The notes below the pieces were generated by a model. It was not told the origin of the DNA and ran no database searches. It saw nothing but the letters and a program-made list of their open reading frames with translations. Positions 11,341 through 23,043 of a stretch of DNA of 64,000 bases are shown one piece after another; positions within the stretch are counted from its first letter, which is position 1; each line of letters starts with the position of its first letter. This DNA is from Acanthamoeba sp. SK_2022b (Eukaryota; Discosea; Longamoebia; Acanthamoebidae). The position numbers and the translations under genes are program-made. The stretch spans positions 178,385 to 242,384 of the forward strand of contig JANDJZ010000005.1 in assembly GCA_027943245.1 (NCBI GenBank), written 5' to 3'.

Positions 11341-12411
11341 CTAGAGGCTGATGCTAAGATCTCGAAAGAGGTAGTCATCTACAGTGGGCGGTTGATACTG
11401 CCTGGCTACGCTGCTGCTGGTATGGGTGGCCCAGTAGCCATCATTGTCCGGGCGGCTGCTGTAGCCGATGAGGTTGGCGTAGAAGTAGGGCCCCTGCGGA
11501 GCTACACGTCTCCCCAGCAGAAGGCATTCGTCGCACATGCAGTCGTCACGTGAACGGTTGGGTGAGGACAAGGGGGCCGAGGCAGAGGCGTTGGTCCCCA
11601 CAAACGGGGAGAAGGCGTCTGAAGTGTAGGCGAAAGTGTCAAGGGGCCGGGTGGGTGATGGGAAGGAAGCGGGAGAGGAGTCGCCGGCGCGGGCTGTGTG
11701 TGCGCTTTCATAGTAGCTAGGTTGGTTCTGAACGAGCTGCCGCCCACGGACGGCTTCATCGATGCTGTCTGGAGAAAAGGGCGAAGACGGGTTGCTGCTG
11801 GCCGCGGAACCGCTTTGGGTCTCGTAGTGCTTGGCCTGCTTCAACGGCGCTTCCCAAAGCCGGGCTTGTCCTCCTCCAGCGACATGTCGCTGGTAGAGCG
11901 ATGAACCCTGGAGCCGCGGAGTAGTGGCGATGCCTTGCCACCGGAAAGACTTGTACGAATGTCTGGTTGCTCCGCGCGTGCCTATGCGCGAGCTCTTCAG
12001 GCCGGGGAACGCGCGGTGCACCAACTTGCCGAACATCGACGCCCGCAGCGGTTCGGTTCCCTCGTCCTTAAAATGAGCAACGTAGAGGCGGTAGACGTCC
12101 TCCTTGGCCATCGACTCCTTGCAGCCTGTCTCGAAACTCTCCTGTAGCCTGTGTCACGTTGGAGAGCGGCAGAAGTAAGACCATTTTGGTCTACACGTAC
12201 GTCAAGCTGTTCGTGAGGAAAGGTACCACAAGATGACCCCCGCTTTAGACTGGTCTTGATGCTGCTTGTTGCTCCATGAAGATAGCCGACTTCGAAAGTC
12301 AGAGTCGTCGATGAGGCGGGCAGAGCGAGGTTTGGTGGCGCTCTTCATGAAGCTCTCGTGGCGGAGTAAGCTCTCAACTAATTTCTCTCCTCGAAATGCC
12401 TGGGAGGACAC
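11341..12411 (-). CDS. RFX-type winged-helix transcription factor
   Basis: The DNA-binding domain is clear (about 11930-12250). VILWLQESFETGCKESMAKE is rebuilt across an intron whose donor GTACC (near 12230) and CAG acceptor (near 12137) join in frame. It continues with VYRLYVAHFKDEG, EPLRASMFGKLVHRAFPGL and SSRIGTRG. This matches the RFX fold, in which the LxTRRLGTRG-like segment inserts into X-box DNA. The C-terminal half (to stop at 11341) is Ser/Pro/Gln-rich, typical of an activation region. The 5' end is uncertain. The frame is open upstream to about 12560 (NRH-containing, Ser/Arg-rich) without a good ATG, so one or more upstream exons probably exist. The gene ends 51 bases before the FYVE gene start. 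Confidence 0.85.
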
Positions 12412-13084
12412 GGGTGTGAGGTCGTCGCTGATTGTCGCTGAGTGCCGGTTCTGGCGGAAGCTCTCGGCTAAGCCTGCTCTCGCTTTTCTTGATACGCCTG
12501 GAAGAATGTGGGAGGTTTGTTTGCTCGAGAAGTGCCGGTTATGGAGAGGAAGCTCTCGGCTGAATGGTGATCACGATATGAAGAATGGTGACTGCAGCTG
12601 GTTTATCGTGGCGAAGGCAGGTAAACAATGACGGTTCAAGCAGAGCTGAGGCTTTTTGTGTTGTCAACGGGTCGCCGGGCGCCGCTACATAAAGCCGAAA
12701 CCAAGAATACCCCATTGCTTGCCTTTTCCGTTCGACATGGCAATTGGATCACTGATAAAAACGTGCTTGTAACCGCGCAGCGTTGCCATGGACTTGGGAG
12801 CATTAATGGGCATGACCTGCACTTACCTGGGTGTAGCATGAGCACCCTTTTTGGGGCCTGGGATGCGGCAGTGTTTTCATTGACTGCTCGATGCAGTCTT
12901 GATCAAAATTTAGCTACTCCGTCGAGGAGAACCGCCAGTTTTGGATAGAGGTAATCAGATTTTCAGCTACGCGCCAGCCAAATCGCCAGGTTATGCAAGG
13001 AGGCTCTCACACAGATAAAGAAAAAAAAAAATGCTATGAAAAAGCGAGTTTCTTGGGTGGTTTCCTGGAACAAACCTAGCGAAG
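12412..13084. other. Divergent upstream region of RFX (-) and NBAS (+)
   Basis: Likely holds the missing RFX 5' exon(s) on the minus strand up to about 12560 or beyond, and the NBAS promoter. On the minus strand an ATG near 12839 is followed by a consensus GTAAGT donor, so it is one candidate first exon. The plus-strand frame 12266-12631 looks like an antisense shadow. No RNA gene seen. Confidence 0.4.
12441..12563. repeat. Imperfect direct repeat, unit about 30 bases, 90 bases apart
   Basis: AGTGCCGGTT followed by GAAGCTCTCGGCT occurs at about 12441-12471 and again at about 12531-12563, with a short variable middle. On the minus strand the first copy encodes an AESFRQNRHS-like peptide in the presumed RFX N-terminus. 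Confidence 0.55.
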
Positions 13085-16000
13085 ATGGCAGATGGCGATG
13101 ACAGGCGCGCCGACTCCAGGGGAGGGAGCGAGGACTGGTCATATGAGGACGCCAGGTGTGGTCAAGAGGATAAGAATATGCAGTCCAGAGTATTGTACGA
13201 TCTGCTGGATCTCTCACCCAAGGACAGATGGACATACGATGAAGAGCAGGTACCTCACTGCACCCAAATGCGGCTCGTGCCTGTGCCGAAATCAGTCCTC
13301 CAGCAGGATTTCATTGTTGTCATTTTTTGCATTATAATGGCAGGAGGGCGAAGATGTGAGGCGACGTCGTCTGGGGCCCTTGAAGTTGGTGGCAACTCAG
13401 CTACAGTGGTTAGGACAGGAGGTAGTGCCAGCAGCGCTAACTGAGCTGGGCCTCTCTTCGCTCTACGGCGCTGAGTCTGTGAGCGCCGTGGTGCGGTGGG
13501 CTCCCGCTGCCCTGCGCCACCACCGCAGCCGCGCACCTGAATGGACACTAGCCCTGTCGCCCGCCGGCGACGCATTAGCGATTGTGCAGAACCTACAAGT
13601 ATCGTTCCGCTACGCGACCGACAACTTTCGCATCACCAAGATGAACTGGAAGGGTACTTTCGTTGCCTCGAGTAGAGCGTCGTTGCTCTTTATAGAAGTG
13701 GCCTCACATCTTTCATGGCAGTGCCCAGCACACTTCAGGGGCCAGCCATGCAATGGCGCTACTGTGCATGGACCGAGGACTCCAAATACTTTGCCGTGGG
13801 TACCGTCACGGGCCACGTCTACGGTACCTGTCCTGCTGCCTGATGTATGAGCGTGCCGTGGAGCTTGACAAGTGCCTTTGCTTCCCTTAATAGTTTTGCA
13901 GAAGGGCACCGTCAAGCACACCATCGACCTTCGGCAGCTGGGATTGGCTAAGGCATTGGCTGGCCTTGCGTTCCGTCGAGGGGGGATTGTAGATAGGACA
14001 AGACGAGGGTGCGACCTTTCCGAGGACGAGTCCGGTGATGGAGTCAATATAGCTGTGCTAACGCGCATGTTTGCACGTACCATCAGAGTCGAGCTGATCC
14101 TCATTACCCACGAGAGAAAGGTTTGGCGGGTTCCGCTACCCAAGCTCGCCATCGGCATCGACCCCGCGTCGCCGGATATAAGGGCGTTGGATGTCAGCAA
14201 CCACCACCACAGCGTCGGAGCCATCGCCTACTACCCCCGGTCAGATCTTCTTGCCATTGCGGGAGGCCCGCACCCGTTCGGTGGCCGCGCCAAGGACGGT
14301 ACGGCTCTCGCCGGCTCCTCGCTCTGCCTCATTTGGGGACTAATCGGTGATCTCGATTAGAGGGGACGCTGTCCTTGTGGCGTTTGTCCGACGCGCCTCC
14401 ATACTTTGCGCTGGCGCACAGCACCGTGTCCATCACCCAGGCAGACCATATGGCAGGTCGAGGGGTCCTCGCACCTGTCATCCAATACTTTTCCAAATTC
14501 AACACCAGGGCCATCTACCACAAGGTACTACACAGTGCACCTCGCGAGCGGACCCCATGCCCTCTGCTCACCTGGCAAGTCGGGTCACAGGCCGTGTTCT
14601 CGCCCAACGGAGAGAAGATTGCAGTGCTGGACCTCACAGGCCGGGTAGACGTGCACACCACAATGGGCCCGTCGTATGGCCAACTGGCCAGCTGGAGCTG
14701 CGAGGAGCTCTCGGCTCTCATTACATCACTCCCGCCGGCTGCCTCCTCTCGGATTGTAACTCACGGTTAGCTTCACTTTTCCAGTGTTGCGCTCCTTTGA
14801 CTCTCCACATTGACGCTAACCTTTGCACCTCCTTTGCTGTCGTGACGACCAGTTGTGGACTTGGGATGGTGGTCTGACGAGTCCCTGCTCCTCTCCTTCG
14901 CCACCGGCGAGGTCATCATCTCGCCGCTTCATCGCCTACAGAATTTACTCGGTCCGTTCCGCCTCCCATACACTGCGCCGTGTCCACGACAGCCCCTGAA
15001 CGCTCTTCCATGCAGGCCTTTCTGGTGCTGCCGAGATCTTTGAGAAGCAGCCGTCGGTCACCAGCATCGCTGGCCACAAGGCGTTCGTGCTCGAGTGCCG
15101 CCAGCAATCGGTGGCTGTGGCCTACTCATCCACGACCGAGCATCGGCCCAACCGGTGCGGCCTTTCTCGCCTCGGTTTTACCGCGGTAATGCGCTCGTTC
15201 CTGATCGTGAGTGCGACACTAGCCGACCCGCCGACACGCCTCAGGAACTGAGCACTGTGCGATGGCTCGCACAGTGGCTGCGCAACTACGCATGGGAGGT
15301 GGCCGAACACTTTTGGAGCCCCGACTGGTGGCTCAACTCTCTGAGGTCCTTCCTTACTCATCCCATCAATCACCATTCTCCTCTCGCCCGGCACGCTTTC
15401 TCATCAGATTCGTCACCACCTGCAGCGCATCCATGATGCGTCGACTCAACTTGCGCAAGACCTACCGACTGCTCGCTCTGAGGCAGACCACTCCTCTCAA
15501 GCTCTGCCTCAAGTTCTTGCAGCAGGAAAGGTGCTATGTTTTCTTTGACTGCTTCTCTAAATCATTTATTCAACAATTTCTCTGGTGCCCTGCCAGGTAT
15601 GAAGAAGCGCTCAATTTGGCGCAGGTGTACAACTTGAACACGGATCTCGTGTACCAGAAACAATGGGCAGCTGCGCCTGTCAGCCCCGAGTCTATCAAGG
15701 TGCGTCCCTTGCCCGCCGCGTTCACATCCTGGGGGGTGAGTGGGGATTGGCTGACGATCGCCTGTCTCTTTCGTGCTCTTTGTATTTGCATGTCGATCGC
15801 AGAATTACCTCAATCGCATCTATGACCAGCGGTGGGTGCTTTGGGAATGTCATCGACGCGTACCCAATGACCCACAAGCTATCGAGCTCCTCCTTGAATA
15901 CGGTAAAATGCACTCCTCTCCCCTCCCGTCTCACATTATATCCTGACTCGCTTGGTTAGGGCTACGACACACGGTCCCTACGTGGATGTACGAGTACCGC

Positions 16001-19000
16001 GCACCGGACAATGCTGAGCGCGCTGGCGCCACCACTACCCTCTCTTTCGGGCTCACCAAACCAGTTGCCAAGCGGTGCGTCGAGCTGTCCTTCATGTCGC
16101 CCACATAGAGCGACCCTGGTTAACACCTCTTCGCACAGACTCTCGAGCGGTGACAAGGAGCTCTGCTTGCATCGGCTCCTGTTCTTGCAGTACCTCGATA
16201 GACTGCGCACATTCCGCCAGATCATCAAAGACAGTACGATCGCTCATTCTCGCTTCTTCTGTCGCATTTCCGCTGTACGAGCCGACCCTCACTTTTGCCG
16301 TTCTTTTGCGACCCAAGGCGAGTTCTGCGCATCCACGTTCCTTAAATTTCGCAGCTGCGAGCTGCTGACAGCTGCCAAGGACTATGCGCGGGACGAGAAC
16401 TTCGATGCGGTGGAGGTCATGCTCGCTCACCACCTCGAGCTTCTGGTGCCGCACCTCCTCGAGATCCTGTCCCAGTGCCCCGAGACCACTCCGCCCTCCA
16501 GCTACGAGCGCCTTCTGCCGCCGTTCCTGTCTTTGCCTGGTAAGCAAAAGTCACCTTCACTGCCTCACATGGGCCTCCTAACACTTTGATGTGCTCTCTG
16601 CAGACAAGCAAACCTCGTCATTGCGGGAGCCTGATTGGGTAGAAGACGAAGAGATCTTGGCCGCCCTTGGCATCGGCTCCAAGAACGACCTCCAACAGAT
16701 GTACTCTCTGCTGCACACCTCGGCTGCCTCACCCAGACCGCTATTAGCGGTGTCGACATCGTCTTCCTCGTCCGGCCCAGCCAGGACCGAGACTGGTACC
16801 TCCATCTTGGCCTGGCAACTGCTCCCATCATCCTTTTTGTTAACCTCGCAAATATGGCTGTCGCAGATGTCGCCCGGCTGGACTTTCGAAACAGCGAGGA
16901 TGTGTACTACGACGACAAGCAGTACCTCGCCGAGACCATCAGCGGCGAGGAGACGGCTCCCGCTGCAGGTGTCGAGCTCTCCCTCGACCAAGTCGAACGG
17001 TGGTATCAAGAGAGGTATGCGCGCGTTCCCACAAGTGTTTTAACTACACACTCACTCTTGCCCGGTGCATCCAGGGCGAAGGAGATTGACGAGACATCGG
17101 GACAACTGGAGAATGCGCTGATCTTGATCGAGTGTGGCCTGAAGCGAGGTGTGAAGGGGCTTGAGGCGGTGCACAATGAGCTGATCACTCTCTCGTCGCT
17201 CGTTTATGATGACGACAACCCCTTGCAACACTATCACGCAAGTGCCAAGTCGGCTGTCGGTAAGCGGGATCGCAAGCAGTCCCCTGTGGCCGATGCCCAT
17301 GCGTCGTCGAATGCCTTCATCTCGTTTCACCGCTTCCACGACCTGAGCGACGATGCCAAGCTCCATCTGCTGCTCGCTGACTCAACGGACGAGACCCTGA
17401 TGAAGAACATCAAGACGCGGGCACTGCCCTTCCTGCAGCGCCTGGGGAAGCACAACAAGGACGAGACTCTCCTGTTGCGTCAGTGGCTGGTTAGCGTGGC
17501 TCAGGGAGACCGCTTCCACTGGTGTGCCCTCATCATACAGGTGCGGTATCGCTTTGTTCTGGAATGTTCAAACGGCTCATCGTTGACCATGTGCAGGCGA
17601 GCCGACCAACCAAAGACAATCCGGAGGAAAACCGCGTAATCAACTCGCCGCGCGAGCTCATGCGGACGGCCTTGGAAGTTGTCTATGCGTGCCCCAACAC
17701 CTCTGCTCACGCCATCCAGCAGATGGGCATAATCTTCGAGGTGCCTTGCCTTAATATCTTTGTCTATGTGAGGCTCCCTCTCCCCCCTGCCTGCCCTCAC
17801 TGTCCTCATACAGTCACTTCCGGAGCGAGAGCCCGGAGCCAGCGAAGATGAAACGGACCTGGCGCTCCATAACCGCGTCGATCGACTGGAGAAGCACCTC
17901 AACGCCAATGAGATCCTTCTCAAATAGTACTGCCATCCCTCACACCTTGTTGATGAGAGTTGTGACGGCACTCACTCCACTCCAGCGAGCTCGCGCAGCC
18001 GATGAGCTTCTTCCAGCAGTATGATGCCAACTCGACCGACTTGAGCACTGCGCACGCCCTCCTTCACCGCATGGCCCAACGTGTGGTGCGCGCCGGAGGC
18101 GAGTCGAACCAAGTTTGGATGGATCTTCTCAAGGACATGCTCGTCCTTCGCGACCAGGTTAATGACCCCCCCACGTTAGCTCTTGCCGCCTTTAATCCTA
18201 AAAGCCCTTTTCGTGCATCGCAGGTGTTCACCAACATTGGCGATGAATTCTGCTATCGCCTGTTCTGCTCGACCCTTCTCCACACCGGACGTATGTCAAT
18301 CTCCCAACAGCCCTTGCGTGTATTGTTCGCTAAGCGACAGTGTTACATGTAGGCTTCGAATTGGCGGCCGAGTATCTGCGACAGCTCGGCCGGACCACGG
18401 CAGAGGACTTGATCATCGAGGCCGCACGACTCCATTTCAATTCGGCAGCGTCGCCTCACCATCGCGAAATGGCGATGGCCAAGCGCTGGTGCGTTCTTCA
18501 CCTGACCTGCCGCGCTCTCCGCTATTCTGCTCTCGCCTTTATTTTTATCATTGACCGATCGCAGCCTTTCCATGGTGCCTCTCTCCGCCGCACTCGCTGC
18601 CGAGCGTGACCTCATCGACGGCGTCAAGTTGCTCAGCAAGTAACGTGTTCCCCAGCATCTGCTCCTCCTAGAACATTGTGGGCTCAACGCAAGACGTGGT
18701 GTTTTGCCGTACAGGCTTGGCCTCCACCTGCTGCCAGTGCAGATAAGGCTGCGCCTCAATGCCGTGGATCAGCTAGTGGCTCAGCTCCTCGAGACCAACC
18801 CGGAGTGCGTCCCCTGCCACGCCTGCGTGTGCGCAGTTGCCGCTGGCACTGACACCGTGTGCTTTCTGCGATTCTGCAGAGTGTACAGGGAGGTGGACGA
18901 GTTGCAGCAGGTTGGCTCGTTGTTGGGCGCAAGTGTGGAAACGAAGGAAAAGATAAGTTTGATCATTGCACGGACTGCCTTCGAGCAACGCGACTACGAG

Positions 19001-22000
19001 ACTGCACATGAGGTGCGTCTTCACACGCTCACAGCCACTCGTCGCTGTCCTGATGCGAAAGTGCTGACAATGGCGGTATGTCAACGATCAGGTGTGCCAA
19101 AAGCTGATGGCCTTGGGCAACACGGCGGTCAGCTCCATTTGTGCCGACCTGGCTCGTGCCCACGATTATCGCGATGTCCGCGCTCGGCTGTTACTGGTAT
19201 ACCGCGTGCATCCTCGCTCCGACATCTTCCATTCGCCTTGCTCACAGCTTGCCTTTAATCCTCGTGCAGGCTTCATTTGCGCTGACCCACTGCGAGGTCA
19301 CCGCTGTGGGCGATCTCTTGGCGCTCTATCGGCAGCTCGAGGCTCGCGTGCAGGCTGACACAACTCTGGCAGCCGCGCCATCAGAAGCTAAGGCCCTCCC
19401 ATCTGGTCCGCCCACTCCTCGTGTGTTCGTAGCATTGTACATGTCGTACTCACGTCCACTCTGCAGAAAGCCAAGTGGCGGCTGCCAAGGAGGAGGAGGA
19501 GGAGGAAGGCATTGTAAACACCGCACTGAGCCAAGAGCTGCAGGTGTTATCCAACGCAGCGGCCGAATCGCGCAGACTCAAAGCCGCGCGCTTCTTCCCG
19601 GCCCACCCTTTCTATGGCCCACAGCACTCGAGCCTCGAAGAGTACGTGCTCACGCCCCATTGCCCATCCATCGCCTCCACTGTGCTCATTGGTTGGGCGT
19701 GCTTCGATGGGACAGGCCGGCAGTGGAGACACCGCACACAGAGATCGGAGCAGACGAAGCCCTTCTTCGCCTATCGCTCGTGGCAGACGGTGACAGAGTT
19801 GACCCTGGCGTTGTGGCCCGGCTGGCCAGGGCCAACGCGCACGCTGACCTTCCCCTCACGTTCGCCTACCTCGCCGCCGCTGACCAGGTACATCAGCACC
19901 GCACGCGCACACTTTAGGGTCCGTTCGCTTACGGCCATCACTTTCCCAGGATGACGCAGCAGACGAGCTGTTTGGAGACATGGCCAACCGAGCACGCGAT
20001 GGCGACTGGGGCGCGATGCGTGCGGAGGAGGAGCAGTGGCGTTTGGCCGGATGTTACTACTTCGCCCTGCGCTGCCTGATCTACCTCCTCCACGCCGTTC
20101 CCTCGCTCACCCTGGTATTGCACTATTTTCAAAACCACTGCGGAGGCCTCTGTTGGGCTGCTTATTTATTTGGACTCGGGTGCGCGTTGTGCCTGTCACA
20201 GGCGGGAGTGGACCAGAGCCTGTTCCACGACCAAGACATGGCCTCGGTGGTTCAGCGTCTGCAGGACCTGCTTGATGGCCGGTACCTCGAAGAGCACAAG
20301 TACGAGCGCCATTGCTTCCTTTGTACTCGCCTTCCTGTTTACGCGCCTCTCCCCAGCGTCGGGGTGGAGCCTATCGAACGAACCCTCGATCGATTCAAGA
20401 GCAGCTACGCCCGGTTGTGCACGGCCCGCCAAGAACGACAGCTGGCGGTACCCCCTTCACCACGCTTCCCCCCCTCTGCAAACTGGGCAAGCTTCGTATT
20501 AACGGACCCCATGCGTGCGCAGGAGGTGAGCGGTGACGTCGACAAGGACCGACTCACCACGGATCAGGTCTATGGGTACGTCGGGCAGCGTTCGCTCACG
20601 CGCTCGCTTCGCTTGCCACACTCACCTTTCCACCCCTGCAGCAAGGAAGTGCTGTTGGGACTGGGCCGCACCTCCAAGAAGGCCGCGCTCACTGTGGCGT
20701 TCACCCTCGCGCGACGCTACACCTTTCCTGAGTACCTTGTGCGTTCCTCCCCCCTCACCCTTTATGCCTTCCTATGTCTCCCGCGTGTCCCTGCATAATT
20801 GATCGCCGTGTGTCATCAGGTGGCCATCGAGAGCTTGGAGCACACCTTGCGCAACCCTGAGACTTCAGCCCAGAGCTTCAACGACCTGGCCGCCTTCCTT
20901 GCTCCTCGACTACAGGGCGCCGACCCCGACGTACGTTTTCTTGCAACGTCCTTCTCTCTCAACTGTTCTATTGCATTCGGCTCATCAACGCCACGCCACC
21001 CACGCGTCCGTCAGGTGGTGAGCGTTAGGCTGCAGCAGATGGTCTGCTCCGGCCTCCGCCCCGCCGCACTTCTGCGGCTGGTGCGTCAGCTGACGTCGTG
21101 CTCTCCCGCTCTCGCCTCGCATTTCCCTTCGGGTCCTCCTGCCCTTGCTCACCTCTACGACCGCGCCCTTGCTCACCTACTCGCGGCCGCTACCGAGTCC
21201 GTGACCCTTCTCTTTTTATATTTATTTATGATTTAAGATGTGTTGTCTTTCGCTTTCGTTCTTTCTCGCTTTCTCTCTTTTCCGCAGCCCGGGTCTGACT
21301 TGATCTCATGTACCCTAGCAACGCGGAAGGTCAAGAGGCCTGGCAAGAAGAGCTACTCCCGCCCCCGTCCTTTTCCCTGTCGGCGAGCGGGACCCGGGCC
21401 CTCGCGGATGTTACGCTATCGGAATCCACCGTGCCTCCTTCGTCCCTGCTGCCATGGGACCCAGTTCCGCGATCCCTTGTTTTGCCGTCCCTGCTTAGGC
21501 TTCTGGCCTCACTCGGCGACGAGGAGGACAACGACACCTCCCCTCCCGATGAGAGTGACTCATCGTTGGGTCCACACGTCGCTAGCGCCCGGCAAAGCGT
21601 GTCTGCGGCGCTCCGCACCTTCCTGCACGCAGAGGGATCTGAAGCGGAGCAGAACCCCGAAGACACCTCAGCGCTGCTCAACCTGACGGAGGTGCGAGGG
21701 CGTATCATCGTGGCTCAGGCGCTGGATCAGTGGGCGCAACAGCGGGCCGACGCCTGGTGGCACGCGGAAGGTGCCACAAGCGGAGGTGGCGACAACGAGG
21801 ACACGAACACGATTGCACCGACTCACGACGCGGCGCTGCTCGCGCGCTATCGCGCTACGGCCATCCTGCTCACGACGTGGCCCCAGCTTAGCCAGGTGGC
21901 CCCTGCTCGCCATGCCTGCTATAACCGCGTGCATGAGACCTTCGCGATTGACTCCTTCTTCATGTGTAGGAGGATGTTCGGGCGAGCCTCCGTTCCACAG

Positions 22001-22879
22001 AGGCTAGGGTGGCGTTGTTTGGGCGGCTTCTGGAAGGAGCCCCCAGCGCGGAGCAGATCCCGAACCTGGCTCAGTTGCTCCTCCTGTGGTACTGCCACCT
22101 TTTGGTCGCTGCTCCTCCTCCCTCTCACTGCAAGGCCACTCACCGGGGCCGGTCGGCCATGATAGGATGGAGGAGGGCAAGGCCGTGTGGCGTGAGCCGT
22201 GGGCTCGGCTCTTGGGCGAGCTCGTGCGCCTCGACGAGGACGCCGCGCTTATCTCTCTGCGACGAGGGCCGGCCTCGTGTGTGCTCGGCCAAGCGGTGCG
22301 CAGCTCTTTGGCCAAGTGACCGCAGCGACCATTGCCTGATCCCGATGTGTTATCGATGTCGCACAGGAAGAGGAGGCCATCGCCGCGCAGCTTGGCAGTA
22401 GGCCTACCACCGATACCCATCAGCTGCTCCGAGTGTACTGCAAGTTCTGCCTTCTCTCGCGTTACCCGTTGCTTGCCGATGCCGCCGTTGCGCGCATGGC
22501 GCGCGAGTCCGACGCCGACGAGACCGTGCCATGGGTGGACGGCGAGCTGTTGGGCGTTATCCTCGCCTCGCCTCACCTTCCCCGCTTTACCGCCACCCCC
22601 TACTTCCCGCGCCTCACTCACCACCTTCTTCACGAATGTGCTTCGCCAGCTTCGCTGGCCCTCGCGGCTTCCTCGCTCTGCCTCGCCAGGCAACACATGT
22701 GCGCTGCGGCGCTGGTAGGCCGCGCGCTGGCGCTGGCGACACCCCTCCGCACGGCCCACAACGCGTTGGCTCTCCTCGCCCGCTTCCTCCACTCTCACGC
22801 CACCATTGAAGCCAGCTGCGCCGCAGCCCTTCACCAGCTGTCGAGCGATTGCCCCGCCTCCGCAACATCAACGCCGTGA
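13085..22879 (+). CDS. NBAS: NBAS/Sec39-type protein of the Golgi-to-ER tethering complex
   Basis: Very large multi-exon gene; metazoan NBAS is about 2,370 residues and this span could encode a similar size. Start ATG 13085 (MADGDDRRADSRGG). The N-terminal beta-propeller is seen as EWTLALSPAGDALAIVQ (about 13540), MQWRYCAWTEDSKYFAVG (about 13750-13800), GAIAYYPRSDLLAIAGG and VDLGWWSDESLLLSFATG (about 14850). The Sec39 region follows: PLKLCLKFLQQE, YEEALNLAQVYNLNTDLVYQ with QWAAAPVS (about 15590-15700), WVLWECHRRVPNDP, then LKRGVKGLEAVHNELITL (about 17140-17200) and LSDDAKLHLLLADSTDE. The rest is alpha-helical, ending in a TGA at 22877-22879. NBAS works with RINT1/ZW10 (Dsl1/NRZ) as an ER tether for COPI vesicles, and metazoan NBAS also supports nonsense-mediated decay. 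Dozens of short introns make the exact protein uncertain, but the identity is secure. Confidence 0.88.
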
Positions 22880-23043
22880 CCGGCTTTAAATTGTTGGCCA
22901 GGTTCACATAAATTGCTTCCCTCTTGCCTAATTAATTCGCATTTCTTTTCTTTTTGCCTTCACGAAAAAGTGGCGTATTCCATCAGCAGCGAGTGGACAA
23001 CACGCACAGGCATCGAGCGTAATTACAACTCAAAACCAACAGA

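Noticed and set aside
12266..12631. Plus-strand 121-codon frame
   Set aside because: Overlaps the RFX exons on the other strand, with no domain signature.
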